Positions 1-11,400 of a DNA stretch of 64,000 bases are shown piece after piece. A program made the position numbers and the translations under genes. The stretch spans positions 12,732,196 through 12,796,195 of the forward strand of contig CAIIXF020000004.1 of the NCBI GenBank assembly GCA_903813345.2, given 5' to 3'. Under the pieces are notes generated by a model that did not search any database, was not told where the DNA came from, and worked only from the letters and a program-made list of their open reading frames with translations. Numbering within the stretch: the first letter of the stretch is position 1; each line of letters starts with the position of its first letter. The DNA is from Owenia fusiformis (Eukaryota; Annelida; Polychaeta; Sabellida; Oweniidae).

Positions 1-189
1 TATTTAACGAACATGATTTAATTCATCGATATTTTTACTTAGAATTAAATTTCCCCCAAACTTTTGGTTTGAAATTACTTTTTGCAAAAAATCTTGCAAT
101 ATGTTACAATTTTACTTATTTTCATTTTTTCTCATTTCCATGCTAATTATACGAGAATAAGATGCACAATGCACAACAAAATGATTGAG
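1..189. other. AT-rich sequence, no gene seen
   Basis: No splice-bounded coding segment or recognisable repeat was found. The short open frame near 82-270 runs straight into the palindromic repeat that follows and has no recognisable product. Confidence 0.5.
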
Positions 190-360
190 AGAGAGAATCT
201 GGCTTTTAAAACTGGCTTCTTGGTAACTGCAGAAGCCGGCTTCTGTAAGTCATTCGAAGCCGGTTTTTAAAAGCCGGCTTCTTGGTGACGCCAGAAGCCG
301 GCTTCTGATGTACTGTAGAAGCCGGCTTTAAAAGCCGGCTTTGAAAGCCGGCTTTGTATA
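190..360. repeat. Short palindromic tandem repeat (GAAGCCGGCTTC)
   Basis: The 12-base palindrome GAAGCCGGCTTC and close variants recur about eight times within 170 bases, separated by short variable linkers such as TTGGTGAC or TGATGTACTGT. Every copy is its own inverted repeat, so the stretch can fold into serial hairpins on either strand. The open frames crossing it are by-products of the repeat. Confidence 0.8.
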
Positions 361-785
361 TTTGCCGTCGACTCTTTCTCGATGAATCGCAGCAAATGTG
401 ACCCAGGCATAACAAATGGTTATAATAAACGCTGTGCAGAGAAAGGTATGACTAGTTACGGTTTACTCTTATACCGTACGAGTATGTAGAGCAGACTGAT
501 GATTACTTTGTCGAAAATGTCTTAAAAAGGGCCTTTGCAGTGGAGGATCAAAACAGTGACATCGTCTTACAAATACATCTTGATGCATTACCAACATATT
601 GTAAGGGAGCCCAATTGACAAAGGCCGACATAACCATGGTAAAGAAATAACACTGCATTTGGGAACCTAGTTTCACACATTGCATGAGGCTTTGGACAGG
701 TAGCTGTGATAATACAGCGCTTATGAGCTGTGCAGTGGCCATTGCCTATGTGATTTTGGGGTTGAACCCGCCAGGAGGTATGCTC
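361..785 (+). other. Unrecognised stretch with possible degenerate coding remnant
   Basis: Plus-strand translation around 518-650 gives a frame open for about 40 codons (VLKRAFAVEDQNSD...LPTYCKG) ending at TAA. A second frame, about 684-938, runs into the duplicated block described next. The composition looks protein-like, but I recognise no family, splice boundaries are not convincing, and the frame is broken. It is most likely a decayed gene or transposon fragment. Confidence 0.25.
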
Positions 786-968
786 GCATCCTTCGAGGTG
801 GAGCGATCTGTTTTTAAACAGGTTGGAGAGCGTAAGCAGCTTGTAGCAGGGTGCACGATGAATTGGGTGAATGGCCCCTCGCTACATTGTAACAATATCA
901 GTTTAACAGACGCTTTTACAGTTTTGAGGACTTCTTAGAAGACAGTCAGTGGGTGGTGCGAGGTATGT
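786..968 (+). repeat. Left half of a duplicated block, interrupted by a foldback element
   Basis: This segment is nearly identical to 5961-6148, from GAGGTGGAGCGATCTG through GCGAGGTATGTAC. Its continuation is not adjacent: it resumes at about 5490 (ATGCACCTACGAGGG), on the far side of the foldback element. The translated block (ERSVFKQVGERKQ...) carries a TAG where the sister copy has GAG. The two copies therefore share an ancestor, and this one was split by a transposon insertion. Confidence 0.85.
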
Positions 969-2839
969 ACTCAGGGACCCAAGTTCTGAGAAACAGCTAG
1001 AAAGTGAAAATGGATATTAGAAAGTATTACGCGAGATTTTTTCAGTTCTTGTTGGAAAATAAGTTACTTTTATGATGTGGGGTGATATCTAGAGTTTGAG
1101 ACTTGCGAAAATAAGATATCTTCATCTTTATACCCCCCGCCCTATAATTTTAGGGGGGTCAGAAGAAAATAGACTTTAATTCATAACTTTGGAAGTATAT
1201 GAGATACAAACTTAACTTTTTCACCAAAATTTATGAAATAACATCAGTAATGAAGAAAAAAATATTTTGAATGAAAAAAAGCTAATTTGCATAATTTAAC
1301 CCTTAAACTGCCATAAAAACTAGTAAATGACGAAATGATGTTATATCACATTTACTGTTATTGCCTTCATATGAACTTATAACTTATGAAATAATTCCTA
1401 AAAATGCATCTATATATGTATAATAAATGTGCTAAATATTAGAAGTGTATCTTACATAAAGACTGTGAAAAAAATTCTCCCCCTATCCAGATTTTTGTGG
1501 GGAGGGGGTCAAATAAAAATGGACTTTAATTCATAATTTTAAAAGTATATGAGGTACAAACTTAATTTTTTCACCAAAGTTTATGTAATAACATCAGTAA
1601 TTCAGAAAAAATATTTTTGATACGCAAATAAGCTAATTTGCATAATTTAACCCTTATACAGTCATAAAAACTGTTAAATGACGATGCGATAAAATACGAC
1701 ATTTACTCTAATTGACCTCTCATGAAGTTTTAACAAATAAAGTAATTCCTAAAAATGCATCTATATATGTATAACAGTTGTGCAAAATATTAAAAGTGTA
1801 TCTTACATAACGACGCTGAAAAAAAATTGTCCCCCTACCCAGATATTTGAGGGGGGTCAAATGGAAATGGACTTTAATTCATAACTTTGGAAGTATATGA
1901 GGTACAAACTTAATTCTTTCACCAAAATTTATGTTATAACGTCAGTAATTCGGAAGAAATATCTTGATATGAAAATAAGCTAATTTGCATAATTTAACCC
2001 TTATACGACTACAGTCATAAAAAACGTTAAATGACAAAGTGATGAAATACGACTTTTAATTGACTTCTATGAAGTTATAACTTGTGAAATAATTCCTAGA
2101 AATACATTTACAATGGGTATGCACAATATAAAAAGGGTATTGTATATAATGAGTGTGAAAAAATCTCACACCCTACCCTAATATTTTAGGGTTGGGGGAA
2201 GTTAAAAGAAAATAATAAACTTTGATTCATAACTTTGAAATCGTATAAGAAAGAGCTTATACATGTATTTCTTCGCCAGAATATTGAGAAATCACATCAA
2301 GAATGAAACAAATATTACATGGAAACAATATTATACTAGTAGTAGTAGTAAAATTATTATTTAAAGTCTAACACACTAAAGATGTTACATTAAGATACAT
2401 ACATGAATTAAAACAATTCCTGGTTGATGCCGACCTATTAGAGACCATCGCATGTAACTATTTCACGCCTTTTGACTAACATATTTATCATACATTTTCC
2501 AAGTGTCTTTTGAACAGTTTTTTTCATTCATTATTATACAATATTTTCCTAGACTTGTATACATGTAAAAGTCACTATGGATATCAGTCATTTAGGCAAA
2601 CAGACTTAATCGTTCATTTTCAAACATATGACATTCTACTTTAAAGTGAGTTTCTGTCTCCATTAACTGTCCACATGGGCACGATCTCTGGTCTAGGGGA
2701 GTTGCGTTATTTTTGTTTATATTTCAATATAAAAACAAACTATCATTGGATGTATTACACTTGTTTGCAGCATCCAAAATGATATTAAAGCATTACCACT
2801 AACTATGGATGCATTTTTGGTTTACAACAATTATACATT

Positions 2840-3271
2840 TCAATGAATGCTGACAAACCACTTTTTGAGATTCCAGAGCCAGGGAATGGATTTGGATGTC
2901 AAGTGGTTCATATTACTCTTGAGACCATTAAAATGACCAAAAACCGAAACTCGATATAACAAAAATCCCAAAGTCATTTTGCACATGCAAACGATACAAG
3001 GACAAAGCAATATGTTAAACCACTTGCTCATGTGCCACTGCAGGTACAGAATGTTTTGCTGCATGTTCATGCGGCTCAAAGGAAAGTTAGTGTGGACGGG
3101 AATAAGTGGATTAACCCAAATATATATGATGACAATTTCACTGCATCAGGTACCTACAACCTAGAATATGACACCAGTCCCCACAGTGACTCTGAATATG
3201 GTTTAATAAACTTTAGAATTGTTACGGTTACCTTTTTAAGGGTTATTCTGAAACATTGCAAGTTCAATTAA
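2840..3271 (+). other. Core of the foldback element, possible captured coding fragment
   Basis: Between the inverted arms a plus frame from about 3032 to 3271 reads PLQVQNVLLHVHAAQRK... and then NIYDDNFTASGTYNLEYD, with protein-like composition ending in TAA. A splice-donor-like CAG-GTACAG lies at about 3040. No family is recognised. It may be a captured exon, a remnant of the element's own gene, or chance. Confidence 0.2.
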
Positions 3272-3759
3272 ACTCAATTTATTCATACATTTAATCATTA
3301 TGTATACACATATTATTAATAATAGGTGGCACCACAGGTGATGCTTAAATACCCGTACATATAGTAGTTAAATCATGAAGTATATCATTATGTTGTCAAC
3401 AAATCAAACCGGAATGTAATCACAAAGTTAGATTATAATAAATAAAGGTATGGGGGATCCATGATGCTCATTTCATTTGAAGCCAAGAAGGTGCCATATG
3501 CCATGGGGAAATTTTATGAATGTGTAGCTTCATTAATTATTATTTAAAGATACCAGGCTACCGCATTGACGCAAATAATCGTTAAAAGTGTGATTCTTAT
3601 AAAATATTAGTTATTATTTTACCTTCCCCAAGGTTGGTATGGTCAGAATTATTATTTTAGATCTAAAGTAGTTTGGAGCAGCCCCCAGGTTGGCCCATGT
3701 ACCTCCCTTGAGAGCCTACCGTTCTTACTGAAGAAACAAGAAATGATATAGTCAACTTA

Positions 3760-4000
3760 TGATTAATAAGCTAAGAGAATATGCTTCTTCAGTTTTGATT
3801 TAAGAAAAGAAATGGAATTTGACTTTTTATTTCTTCTGGGAGATTGTTCCATATGGAGTAACCACTAAAGGCTATTGTTTTTTGCCATCATTTTCATTTT
3901 TGCTTTAGGAAGGGTGAAGTTTGATTTGCCTCTAGTATTATATCTATGAAAATCTCAATGGGCATTGAAATAGTTGGGAAAAATAGCTTCATAATTGTTG
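3760..4000 (-). pseudogene. Decayed LINE reverse transcriptase C-terminus inside the foldback element
   Basis: Minus-strand translation gives HRYNTRGKSNFTLPKAK, then after a frameshift YSIWNNLPEEIKSQ, then FLKSKLKKHIL. This order (YNTR..., sIWNnLP.eik, sfK.klk..l) is the conserved C-terminal tail of CR1/L2-type non-LTR retrotransposon ORF2 proteins. At least one frameshift and several stops show that it is dead. It is either a passenger in the element or an older insertion. Confidence 0.6.
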
Positions 4001-5485
4001 ATATCATTTTTCCATTTAAATGCTAGTATTAAGAAAGGATATATTGTCAAAGTCCTTACTTCATGTGAAGTCAATTTCAGTATAGAACCACTTTGCCTTA
4101 TAATGATTCTCATGTCTGTTTGAAGCTTAAATTATGCAAATTATTTGAAATATAGTATTGTCCCCATGTAATATTTGTTTCATTATTGATGTGATTTCTC
4201 AATTTTCAGCGAAGAAATATAAGCTCTTTCTTAAATTATTTCAAAGTCATGAGTCTATTATTTTCTTTAACCCCCCCCCCGAGCCCTCAAAATTATTAAG
4301 GTAGGGTGTAAGATTCTTTTCACACTCATTATATAAAATAACCTCTTTATATTGTGCATATCTGTTGTAAATTTTTTCTTGAAGTTATAACTTCATAAGA
4401 AGTCAATTAAAATAAATGCCATATTTTATCACTTCGTCATTTAACGGTTTTTATTACTTTAAAAGGGTTAAATTATGCAAATTAGCTTATTTGCATATCA
4501 AAAATGTTTTTTCTTAGTTACTGATGTTATTACATAAATTTTGGTGAACAAATAGGTTTATACCTCATATACTTCCAAAGTTATAAATTAAAGTCCATTT
4601 TCAATTGACCCCCCTGAAATATCTGGGTAGGGGGAGAAATGTTTTCACAATCTATATATAAGATGCACTTTTAATATTTTTCACATCTATTATACATATA
4701 TAGGTGCATTTTTAGGAATTATTTCATCAGTTATAACTTCATATGAAGGTAGTTACAGTAAATCTCGTATATTATCATTTTGTCATTTAATAGTTTTTAT
4801 GGCGGTTTAAGGGTTAAATTATGGAAATTAGCTTATTTTTGTTCAAAATATTTTTTTCTCCATTACTGAATATTATTTTGTAAATTTTGGTGAAAAAATT
4901 AAGTTTGTATCTTATATACTTCCAAAGTTATGAATTAAAGTTTATTTTCTTTTGACCCCCTCCCTTCAATTTTAGGGTAAGGGGAGAAATATTTTTCACA
5001 GTCGTTATGTAAGATACACTTTTAATATTTTGCACATCTAATATACATATATAGATGCATTTTTAGGAATTATTTCATAAGTTATAACTTCATATGAAGG
5101 CAATTACAGTAAAAGTTGTTTATTATCATTCCGTTATTTAATAGTTTTTATGGCGGTTTAAGGGTTAAATTATGCAAATTAGCTTATTTTCGTTTGATAT
5201 ATTTTTTTCTGCATTACTGATGTTATTCTATAAATTATGGTGAAAAAATTAAGTTCGTATCTCATTTACTTCCAAAGTTATGAATTAAAGTTTATTTTCT
5301 TCTGACCCCCCTGAAATAATAGGGTGGGGGGTATAAAGATGAGGATATCTTATTTTCGCAAGCCTCAAACTCTAGATATCACCCCACATCATAAAATAAA
5401 TATATTTTCCAACAAGAAAATGAAAAAATCTCGCGTAATACTCTCCAATATTAAAAAACAAAATTATTCAGGCTGGGTCCCTAAG

Positions 5486-5620
5486 TAATGAACATGCACC
5501 TACGAGGGACATTTGCCCCAGGACGAGTGCCTGTCAAGGGCCAAGGTGAAATACTGCAATGCAGAGTTGCTGATTATCAATAATAATATAGACATTGAGT
5601 CATCATGAACTTAAGTATGT
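5486..5620 (+). repeat. Right half of the interrupted duplicated block
   Basis: It matches 6149-6270, starting at ATGCACCTACGAGGGAC and running through GCAGAGTTGCTGATTATC. It restores the sequence missing after 968 and marks the right border of the foldback insertion. Confidence 0.85.
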
Positions 5621-5696
5621 ATATTATCATATATACACTATCCTTATGTAAATAGTCCATGTAAAAGAGATTGTGGGACGGTTCTGATGACTTGGT

Positions 5697-6260
5697 TTGG
5701 GTCGTGGGAGTGAATGGCATCGTCTTACCAATAATCATTTGCACTTAATAAATGGGGCAAAAGACGGTTTGATGGCGTTGATTGAACCTGACTCAAAAGT
5801 TATTGTTATTGAAATGGACTTTTCGATGACACCGCCGCCTCAAATGAGGGTATGGGGTGAAACAGTGAGCACTATTACACAAATCTTAGACTCGACACCT
5901 AGGGGAGAACAGTTTCATTATAGGGTTGAGGGTGTCACTAAAAGAGAGGGCCGCGAGGTATCTAGGCATCACTTGAGGTGGAGCGATCTGTTTTTAAACA
6001 GGTTGGAGAGCGGAAGCAGCTTGTAGCAGGGTGCACGATGAATTGGGTGAATGGCCCCTCGCTACATTGTAACAATATCAGTTTAACAGACGCTTTTACA
6101 GTTTTGAGGACTTCTGAGAAGACAGTCAGTGGGTGGGGCGAGGTATGTACATGCACCTACGAGGGACATTTGCCCCAGGACGAGTGCCTGTCAAGGGCCT
6201 AGGTGAATACTGCAATTCAGAGTTGCTGATTATCAATAATAATCTAGACATTGAGTGATC
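5697..6260 (+). other. Unrecognised coding-like segment and intact copy of the duplicated block
   Basis: A plus frame at 5697-6026 is open for 109 codons (GSEWHRLTNNHLHLIN... MRVWGETVSTITQILDS...). After a switch to another frame at about 5978 it continues through the duplicated block to a TAG at 6202 (WVNGPSLHCNNISL... TYEGHLPQDECLSRA). The sister copy at 786-968 has an in-frame TAG. The residue composition is protein-like and some of the frame is conserved between copies, which suggests a decayed gene or transposon ORF. I recognise no domain. The copy from 5961 onward is useful mainly as the empty site of the foldback insertion. Confidence 0.4.
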
Positions 6261-6587
6261 ACGAACTTAAATATATATTAACAAATAGACACAAATTTCA
6301 CATATAATGCAAATAATACTTTTTAATACGTTTAAGGGTGGAACCATCAATATGTACATAATATATAATAAACAAACTGTATCTATGTGAATCATTAAAA
6401 TACGCCTTGTAAATATAATGTAGACCAAAATATAATTGTGTATTAAAATGTGTATATCGTTACAAAAAGAAAAATCGTCTTATATGAATTATTCTACTAG
6501 TTGATCAGCAAGAGTTGTTAAATGAAATAAAGATGACAGCTTAATTCAAAGAGACTGATTTTGACCCTGCTATTTAATATTACATAT

Positions 6588-6798
6588 CAGGCCCGTAGCC
6601 CCCGTAGTTTTGGCCCGGGTCCCCCCCCCCCTGGCCAAAACTTCTTTCAAAATCATGCAGTTTTACACCATTTTGAGCACTTCTCAAGTGATTTTATCCA
6701 TATTTGGGCCAAAATTGTCAAATGTGAACCCCCCCTGAAAATTTTTGAAAACTGAACCCCCCCCCTTGGCAAATCCTGGCTACGGGCAGTCGGGCCTG
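6588..6798. mobile_element. 211-bp MITE with 5-bp CATAT target duplication
   Basis: The element starts CAGGCCCGTAGCC and ends GGCTACGGGC...GGGCCTG, so its termini are inverted repeats. CATAT flanks it on both sides (6583-6587 and 6799-6803). The interior carries poly-C tracts and TGGCCAAAA. A rearranged relative lies at 55367-55530. It sits about 110 bp upstream of the scramblase start codon. Confidence 0.8.
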
Positions 6799-6911
6799 CA
6801 TATAAAATGTATTTCACGGTGTCCGAACCAAACGCACTTACCACGACGGAGTGTTTCATTACTGAAACTAAACAAAGAAACGCTCCGGAGTAGGAAAACT
6901 GGCGGGCGGGA

Positions 6912-9900
6912 ATGATGAGCCGTCTCACGATTTACCCAATAATGGGAATAAGAGGTATGAGTTACGTATAACTTAACTTTCAGTTCATGTTTATATCCAT
7001 GTTATTGTACCATTTGTGTTCTTAAGTGGACGATTATGACGATGACAGCGATGACGACATCCCCAAAGGAATGGAAGCACTGGAAGATGTGGCTAATCTC
7101 ATAATTACTCAAGACATGGCTAGAGATATAAAAGGTACAGATACATCCCTAAAATCCCTAAACGTTAAGTATAATGATTTACATTTTGTGATTCCATTTT
7201 TACAATTTGGGAAAACTGTGTTTACATTTGATGGATTCTGTGTTTACAGTGAATGTTTTCATTGTATGGGTTATGTCGAATAAGTTCGAATAAGTTCTTT
7301 GTTTACATTAAATGAGTTCTCAGTTTACCTTGAATAGATCTCGTATTTACATAAGATGGATTCTTTGTTTTAAAGAGCTTCTTTCTTTCAGCTGGGTGTT
7401 GTTCTGGTTTGACTTATGACATCAGAGGAAACGATGAAGACCTTTACTATGCAACTGAAGGTACACTATGACATCATACAATCATTTATCTCTTAACCGA
7501 CCCAGACATCCCAACGTCTAATTTGAAAAATATTTGGAAATATTTATTAAAATTGTTTGAAGTTGTTTAAATTGTGACGTTATTTGCTACTGTATATAAC
7601 GTGCATGCCTCTCGTATACCAATCTGCTGTTCATGCGTATATGACAAATATTTTTCTTGGCTCTTTGAAAAATGAAATTGTGACAGAATGTTCCACTGAA
7701 GGCTTTACACAGGTTGCGATATTTTTAACAAATTCATTTTCAGACAAGAACTGTTTTTGTCGTTGGACATGTGGACCGGCTCGGAGTTTTATGATGCGAA
7801 TCTTCGATAGACGCTCCGACTTGGAGATGATGTCGCTAAAGCGAGCTGCGTGTCGGTGTGACTGGTGGTGTTGCCTTGATAAATGTTGTTGTCAGCATAG
7901 TATCATCATACAGAACTACAATAAGGAAACAATGGGCTTTATCAGACAAAAGTAAGCGCCAGATAACTGCAACTTTGTAAAGTTAAGAATTCCCGATGAA
8001 TTGTTGTTACCATGGAACAGACGTAATATAATAGAAAGAGAACACATTTAAAGAATGATGTCACAATTCTTAGGGCATATATTTTTAATTTCTAGTTTTA
8101 GAAGTTTTGAGCTGATATTTGTGATATACTAGGGTGCATGCTTTGATTAGTTTAGAGCTCGGGTTTAATATTACCCGAGGTTTTATTTCGTCTCTTACGT
8201 TTGGCAACCAGTCACCTTCTAGAGTGCATATCAAAGCCTGTAAAAAAATCATCAAATTGACACCAATTAATTTCCGAATTATTGATATAACGGAACATGA
8301 AACATTCAAACATAACTTCAACACGTTACAAAATGAGAACTTCCGGTATGCAAACTTATGGAGTGAAATACATAGTACTTATGAAATAGTTAACTATATA
8401 CAGTGTATTTCGTTTATTTTAGGTTCCATATATTTGGCGCAAAATTGGACGTTTTGAACAGAAATCGAGAAGTGAAGTTCAAAATCAAAGGGCCGTGTTG
8501 CCCATGTCGATGTTGCCAGGAATTGATTTTTGATGTAAGTAGATGCATATTAAATCGTCTGCTATCAGTGGCGAAGCGTCAGTATTTTGTGTGTATACGC
8601 CACAAGTGAGCGAAGGAAACGAGCTTTGTTGAGGGGGGCTGGGGTTTGGGAGGTTCTCTCCCCGAGAAAAATTGAAAATGAGATTGCATTGTGAAGCGTT
8701 CTTGGGCGTTTTAAAATACGAAATTCTGACTAATATGGACTGATAAAATCAAAATTATTGGCCATTTTTCATAATATCCAGTACTTTGAAGTGTTGGGCA
8801 ATTCAATGCAAAAAATCATCTTTTCTCTAAATTTTGAGAGTACGCCATGGCGTTTTATGTGTATATATTGATTATGTACTATGTAATGACCTTGACACAT
8901 ATTAAATCGTCTGCTGCATATATGCAATGACCTTGACATGTCTACAAATGTAAGTTGAAATTGTCTGCTGCATATGTTCAATACTAGATATAGTAACCTT
9001 GACAATGTCTCTGAAAAATATCGTCGGCTATAAATGTTGAATGAGTTTGAAATATCCTTTATTTATCTTTTGGTACTAATGTTGCAATCTTCAAGCACCC
9101 CTTTGATTGTCACTTCAAAATTTACAGTTAATTCTTCCGATGCATTCGTTTGTTACCGTCTACCTTAACTGGTTTGATACCAGTCCTTTGCTATTATTTA
9201 GGCCCCTTAAACCAAAAATTGGGCTGAAAGTCTGAGAATTAAAGGACCATTTTTTGTAATTTTGCTTTAAAAAGGCCCAAAATTCATGCCAAGTAATGGG
9301 CACAAAGGCCCATTTTTAAAGTCCTATTACACTTTTGGTCCGAAATTTTCTTCCTGGGCCCATGCCCCTCCTGGATCCGCCAATTGCCTTGATTCACGAT
9401 TGAGATTGAGAAAAAATATTGTGTGAGATATTAAATATGTGCACATTTTGCATTCTAGAAATATGACAAAGTATAGTTTGATACAAGTCCTTTGCTACTA
9501 CATAGACTTGAAGAACCGTTGATTTTACCATACGCCTCACGAAAAGATTGAGACAAAATATTGTGTGAGACACTAAATATGTGGTTATCATGCATTCTAG
9601 ATATATGACAAAGAAGGAGAGAAGTGCATGGGGTATATCCTGAAGACATGGCAAGGCTATAACCCAGAGACGAACATGGACCACGAAAACTTCGAAGTCA
9701 GATGTACGTATGTAAAAATGAAATATTACCATCAGGGAAAATGCACTAGTTTGCATATAAATAATCTGATTTAAGGCCAAACACAAACCTGATGGACCTA
9801 AAAATCTGTAAGTGGGAAAGAATTGATCTAATGTCTCATCTTATCTGAATTTCAATCGTATAATAGGTTATGCGAATACGTTATTTCTTTTTCAGTCCCG

Positions 9901-11071
9901 ATGGGTATAAGTGCGAAAGACAAAGCACTGTTGCTTGGCGCCGCCTATCTTGTGGTATGATTTTTATTTTACATACTAGCCTTGTCCTGATTGTAAACTT
10001 AATTGAATTATAGATTGTACTAGACTAGTTGAGCGAGTTTTAAAACAACATTAGACATACAACCCTTTGGACTATCTACTGGGCGTCCACAAAAAGTATA
10101 CCCAACTTGAAATTCAAATTACTGGTATCCTAAGCAGTTTTTTGAAATACAAAGGTAGGAGTAAAAAGCCTGATTTATTCTCCATCAAATGGTACCAAGG
10201 TAACTGTCATGTATGACTGAGTAATCTTGACCATTGTGAGAGGTGGTAAAATTAGCACAATGCCAAGTTACCTTCCTGTGTGACATGATGTGTAATTGGC
10301 TAAGCATTCTTTTTCTGTTACATTAAGTTAGAGGACAGGCCTTCCATACTGAACTGAACTTGGGGCTGAGTAACTCTCTTATGAAAAAAGGTTTGGCAAA
10401 AAGCTGAACTTAGTCTAAAATAGGCCTACTATTGAAATGGTTTCTAGCAATACTGTCCCACATTAATTTACTTGTTTAGACTCAATAAAGTCGAGTTCTT
10501 CTGAGAAAATGAGGATTTCAGCAAGGGTTACTGGCTTTACATGAGGATATAATTGACTTCAAAGCTGCACATGCATATCAGCAAGTAGAAGTTTCATTGC
10601 TGTTCAAGAGACTCTTCGGATCCAATTTCTCGAGAGGGAGGTACCAACTAAAAGTTATGGAAAATTATGCAAAAGTGTGAAGAACATAAAACAAGTGTCA
10701 ATTTGAACATTAATAATGTTTTGAACACAAAAAACATTCACTGTGTCATTCCTACGTGAATGCTAACTTGGCACAGTGCTCAGAATTCTAGTAACCTGGC
10801 ATTGCATTTGGGTATACTTTTTGTGGACGCCCTGTACATGTATTGACAAACTTTTAGGAAACAGGTAATCATATGATTAGGTCACGTGTTGCCTCAATCA
10901 AATTCTCTTCGTCAGCGACGGCAAACCACATGACGTATTTATGATTTAATATCATAATAGCACATATAAACTGAATTCCATTTAAAATGGGAAAATAGCT
11001 TTTTATTTTATCTATATTAGAGAATATCTTTATTTTCATTTCAGAATTTTATGTACTTTGAGATGTCTTAG
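6912..11071 (+). CDS. Phospholipid scramblase family protein (8 exons, 242 aa)
   Basis: Exons: 6912-6954, 7027-7134, 7392-7460, 7744-7951, 8423-8534, 9601-9703, 9896-9954, 11045-11071. All joins are GT-AG and in phase. Scramblases are membrane proteins associated with Ca2+-dependent lipid movement between leaflets. Family landmarks in order: core start GCCSGLTYDIRG (about 52-63), ATEDKNCFCRWTCGPARSF (71-89, like the family's CCGPSRPF), a cysteine cluster at C110-C123 (family palmitoylation region), IKGPCCPCRCC (165-175), an EF-hand-like acidic stretch before FP (about 204-216) and a C-terminal membrane segment ALLLGAAYLVNFMYF (225-239). The N-terminus is acidic (DDYDDDSDDD, 16-25), not the proline-rich tail of many vertebrate members. 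Exon 1 is the least certain; it was chosen because its ATG and phase-1 donor fit exon 2. Reading through the exon 7 donor would stop at 9960 and lose the family's end. Confidence 0.9.
8535..9600 (+). repeat. Scramblase intron 5 with duplicated acceptor region
   Basis: About 9407-9473 duplicates the stretch that precedes and begins exon 6: AAAATATTGTGTGAGA, then TTAAATATGTG, then GCATTCTAG followed by ATATGACAAAG. The true copy ends at the 9600/9601 acceptor. The decoy acceptor is at 9457-9458; its exon-like continuation reads YDK and then reaches TAG. CAGTCCTTTGCTA is also repeated (about 9182, and as AAGTCCTTTGCTA near 9484), so the duplication is wider than the splice site. Around 8570-8700 there is a GTGGCGAAGCG-type dispersed repeat fragment. 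Confidence 0.7.
10079..10834. mobile_element. 756-bp Tc1/mariner-type MITE in scramblase intron 7
   Basis: It begins CTGGGCGTCCACAAAAAGTA and ends with the reverse complement, TACTTTTTGTGGACGCCCTG, flanked by TA on both sides (10077-10078, 10835-10836). Inner inverted matches include TTAGCACAATGCCAAGTTAC near 10250 and GCTAACTTGGCACAGTGC near 10763. No transposase ORF is present, so it is non-autonomous. Confidence 0.85.
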
Positions 11072-11394
11072 TCATAACAATGACTACAGATGATGTCATT
11101 ACTTGGAACGATTTCATCCTGCAAAATATATAAATAGACTATACATATCAGAGACAAAAACATAAACCTAGGAACGTGTTTAGTACATAATCCAAGTTTG
11201 TCGCCGACTGTTGTGGTTTGTAAAATTGGAGGCAGACTGATGATGAATTGGAGGCTGGCTCCCTATTTCTATAAATATACATTCAGCCTGCGATTAGACA
11301 AACATTGTACGCTTGCACTGATGTATATTATCCTTTGTAACAGCAGATATATAGATTTATTTTTTTAATTTTTTTTTATCAATATTTTGTAAAT

Positions 11395-11400
11395 AATAAA
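11395..11400 (+). terminator. Candidate polyadenylation signal of the scramblase gene
   Basis: AATAAA lies about 320 bases after the scramblase stop codon in AT-rich sequence. It is the first canonical hexamer I noticed downstream. The assignment is positional only. Confidence 0.4.

Larger units (their letters stand above)
969..5485. mobile_element. Foldback transposon (~4.5 kb) with long, internally repeated inverted arms
   Basis: The outer ends are inverted copies (TCAGGGACCCA at 970 and TGGGTCCCTAAG near 5474). The arms at about 1070-2330 and 4150-5400 are reverse complements of each other. Each arm is made of three or so repeats of about 370 bp carrying TTTAATTCATAACTTTGGAAG and AAGCTAATTTGCATAATTTA. 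Long terminal repeats with internal tandem units are the hallmark of foldback or TU-type elements known from sea urchins and flies. The uninterrupted sister block at 5961-6260 shows the pre-insertion sequence (GTATGTAC-ATGCACC). The insertion is flanked by ATGTAC on the left and ATGAAC on the right, a probable slightly diverged target duplication. No intact transposase was found in the core, so it would depend on another element. Confidence 0.85.

Noticed and set aside
9394-9786. 130-codon minus-strand frame
   Set aside because: It lies antisense to scramblase exon 6 and the duplicated acceptor region and has no recognisable product.
9896-9960. Scramblase ending at the TGA at 9958-9960
   Set aside because: GTG-GTATGA is a splice donor. 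An in-phase exon at 11045-11071 (NFMYFEMS) restores the family's conserved C-terminal end.
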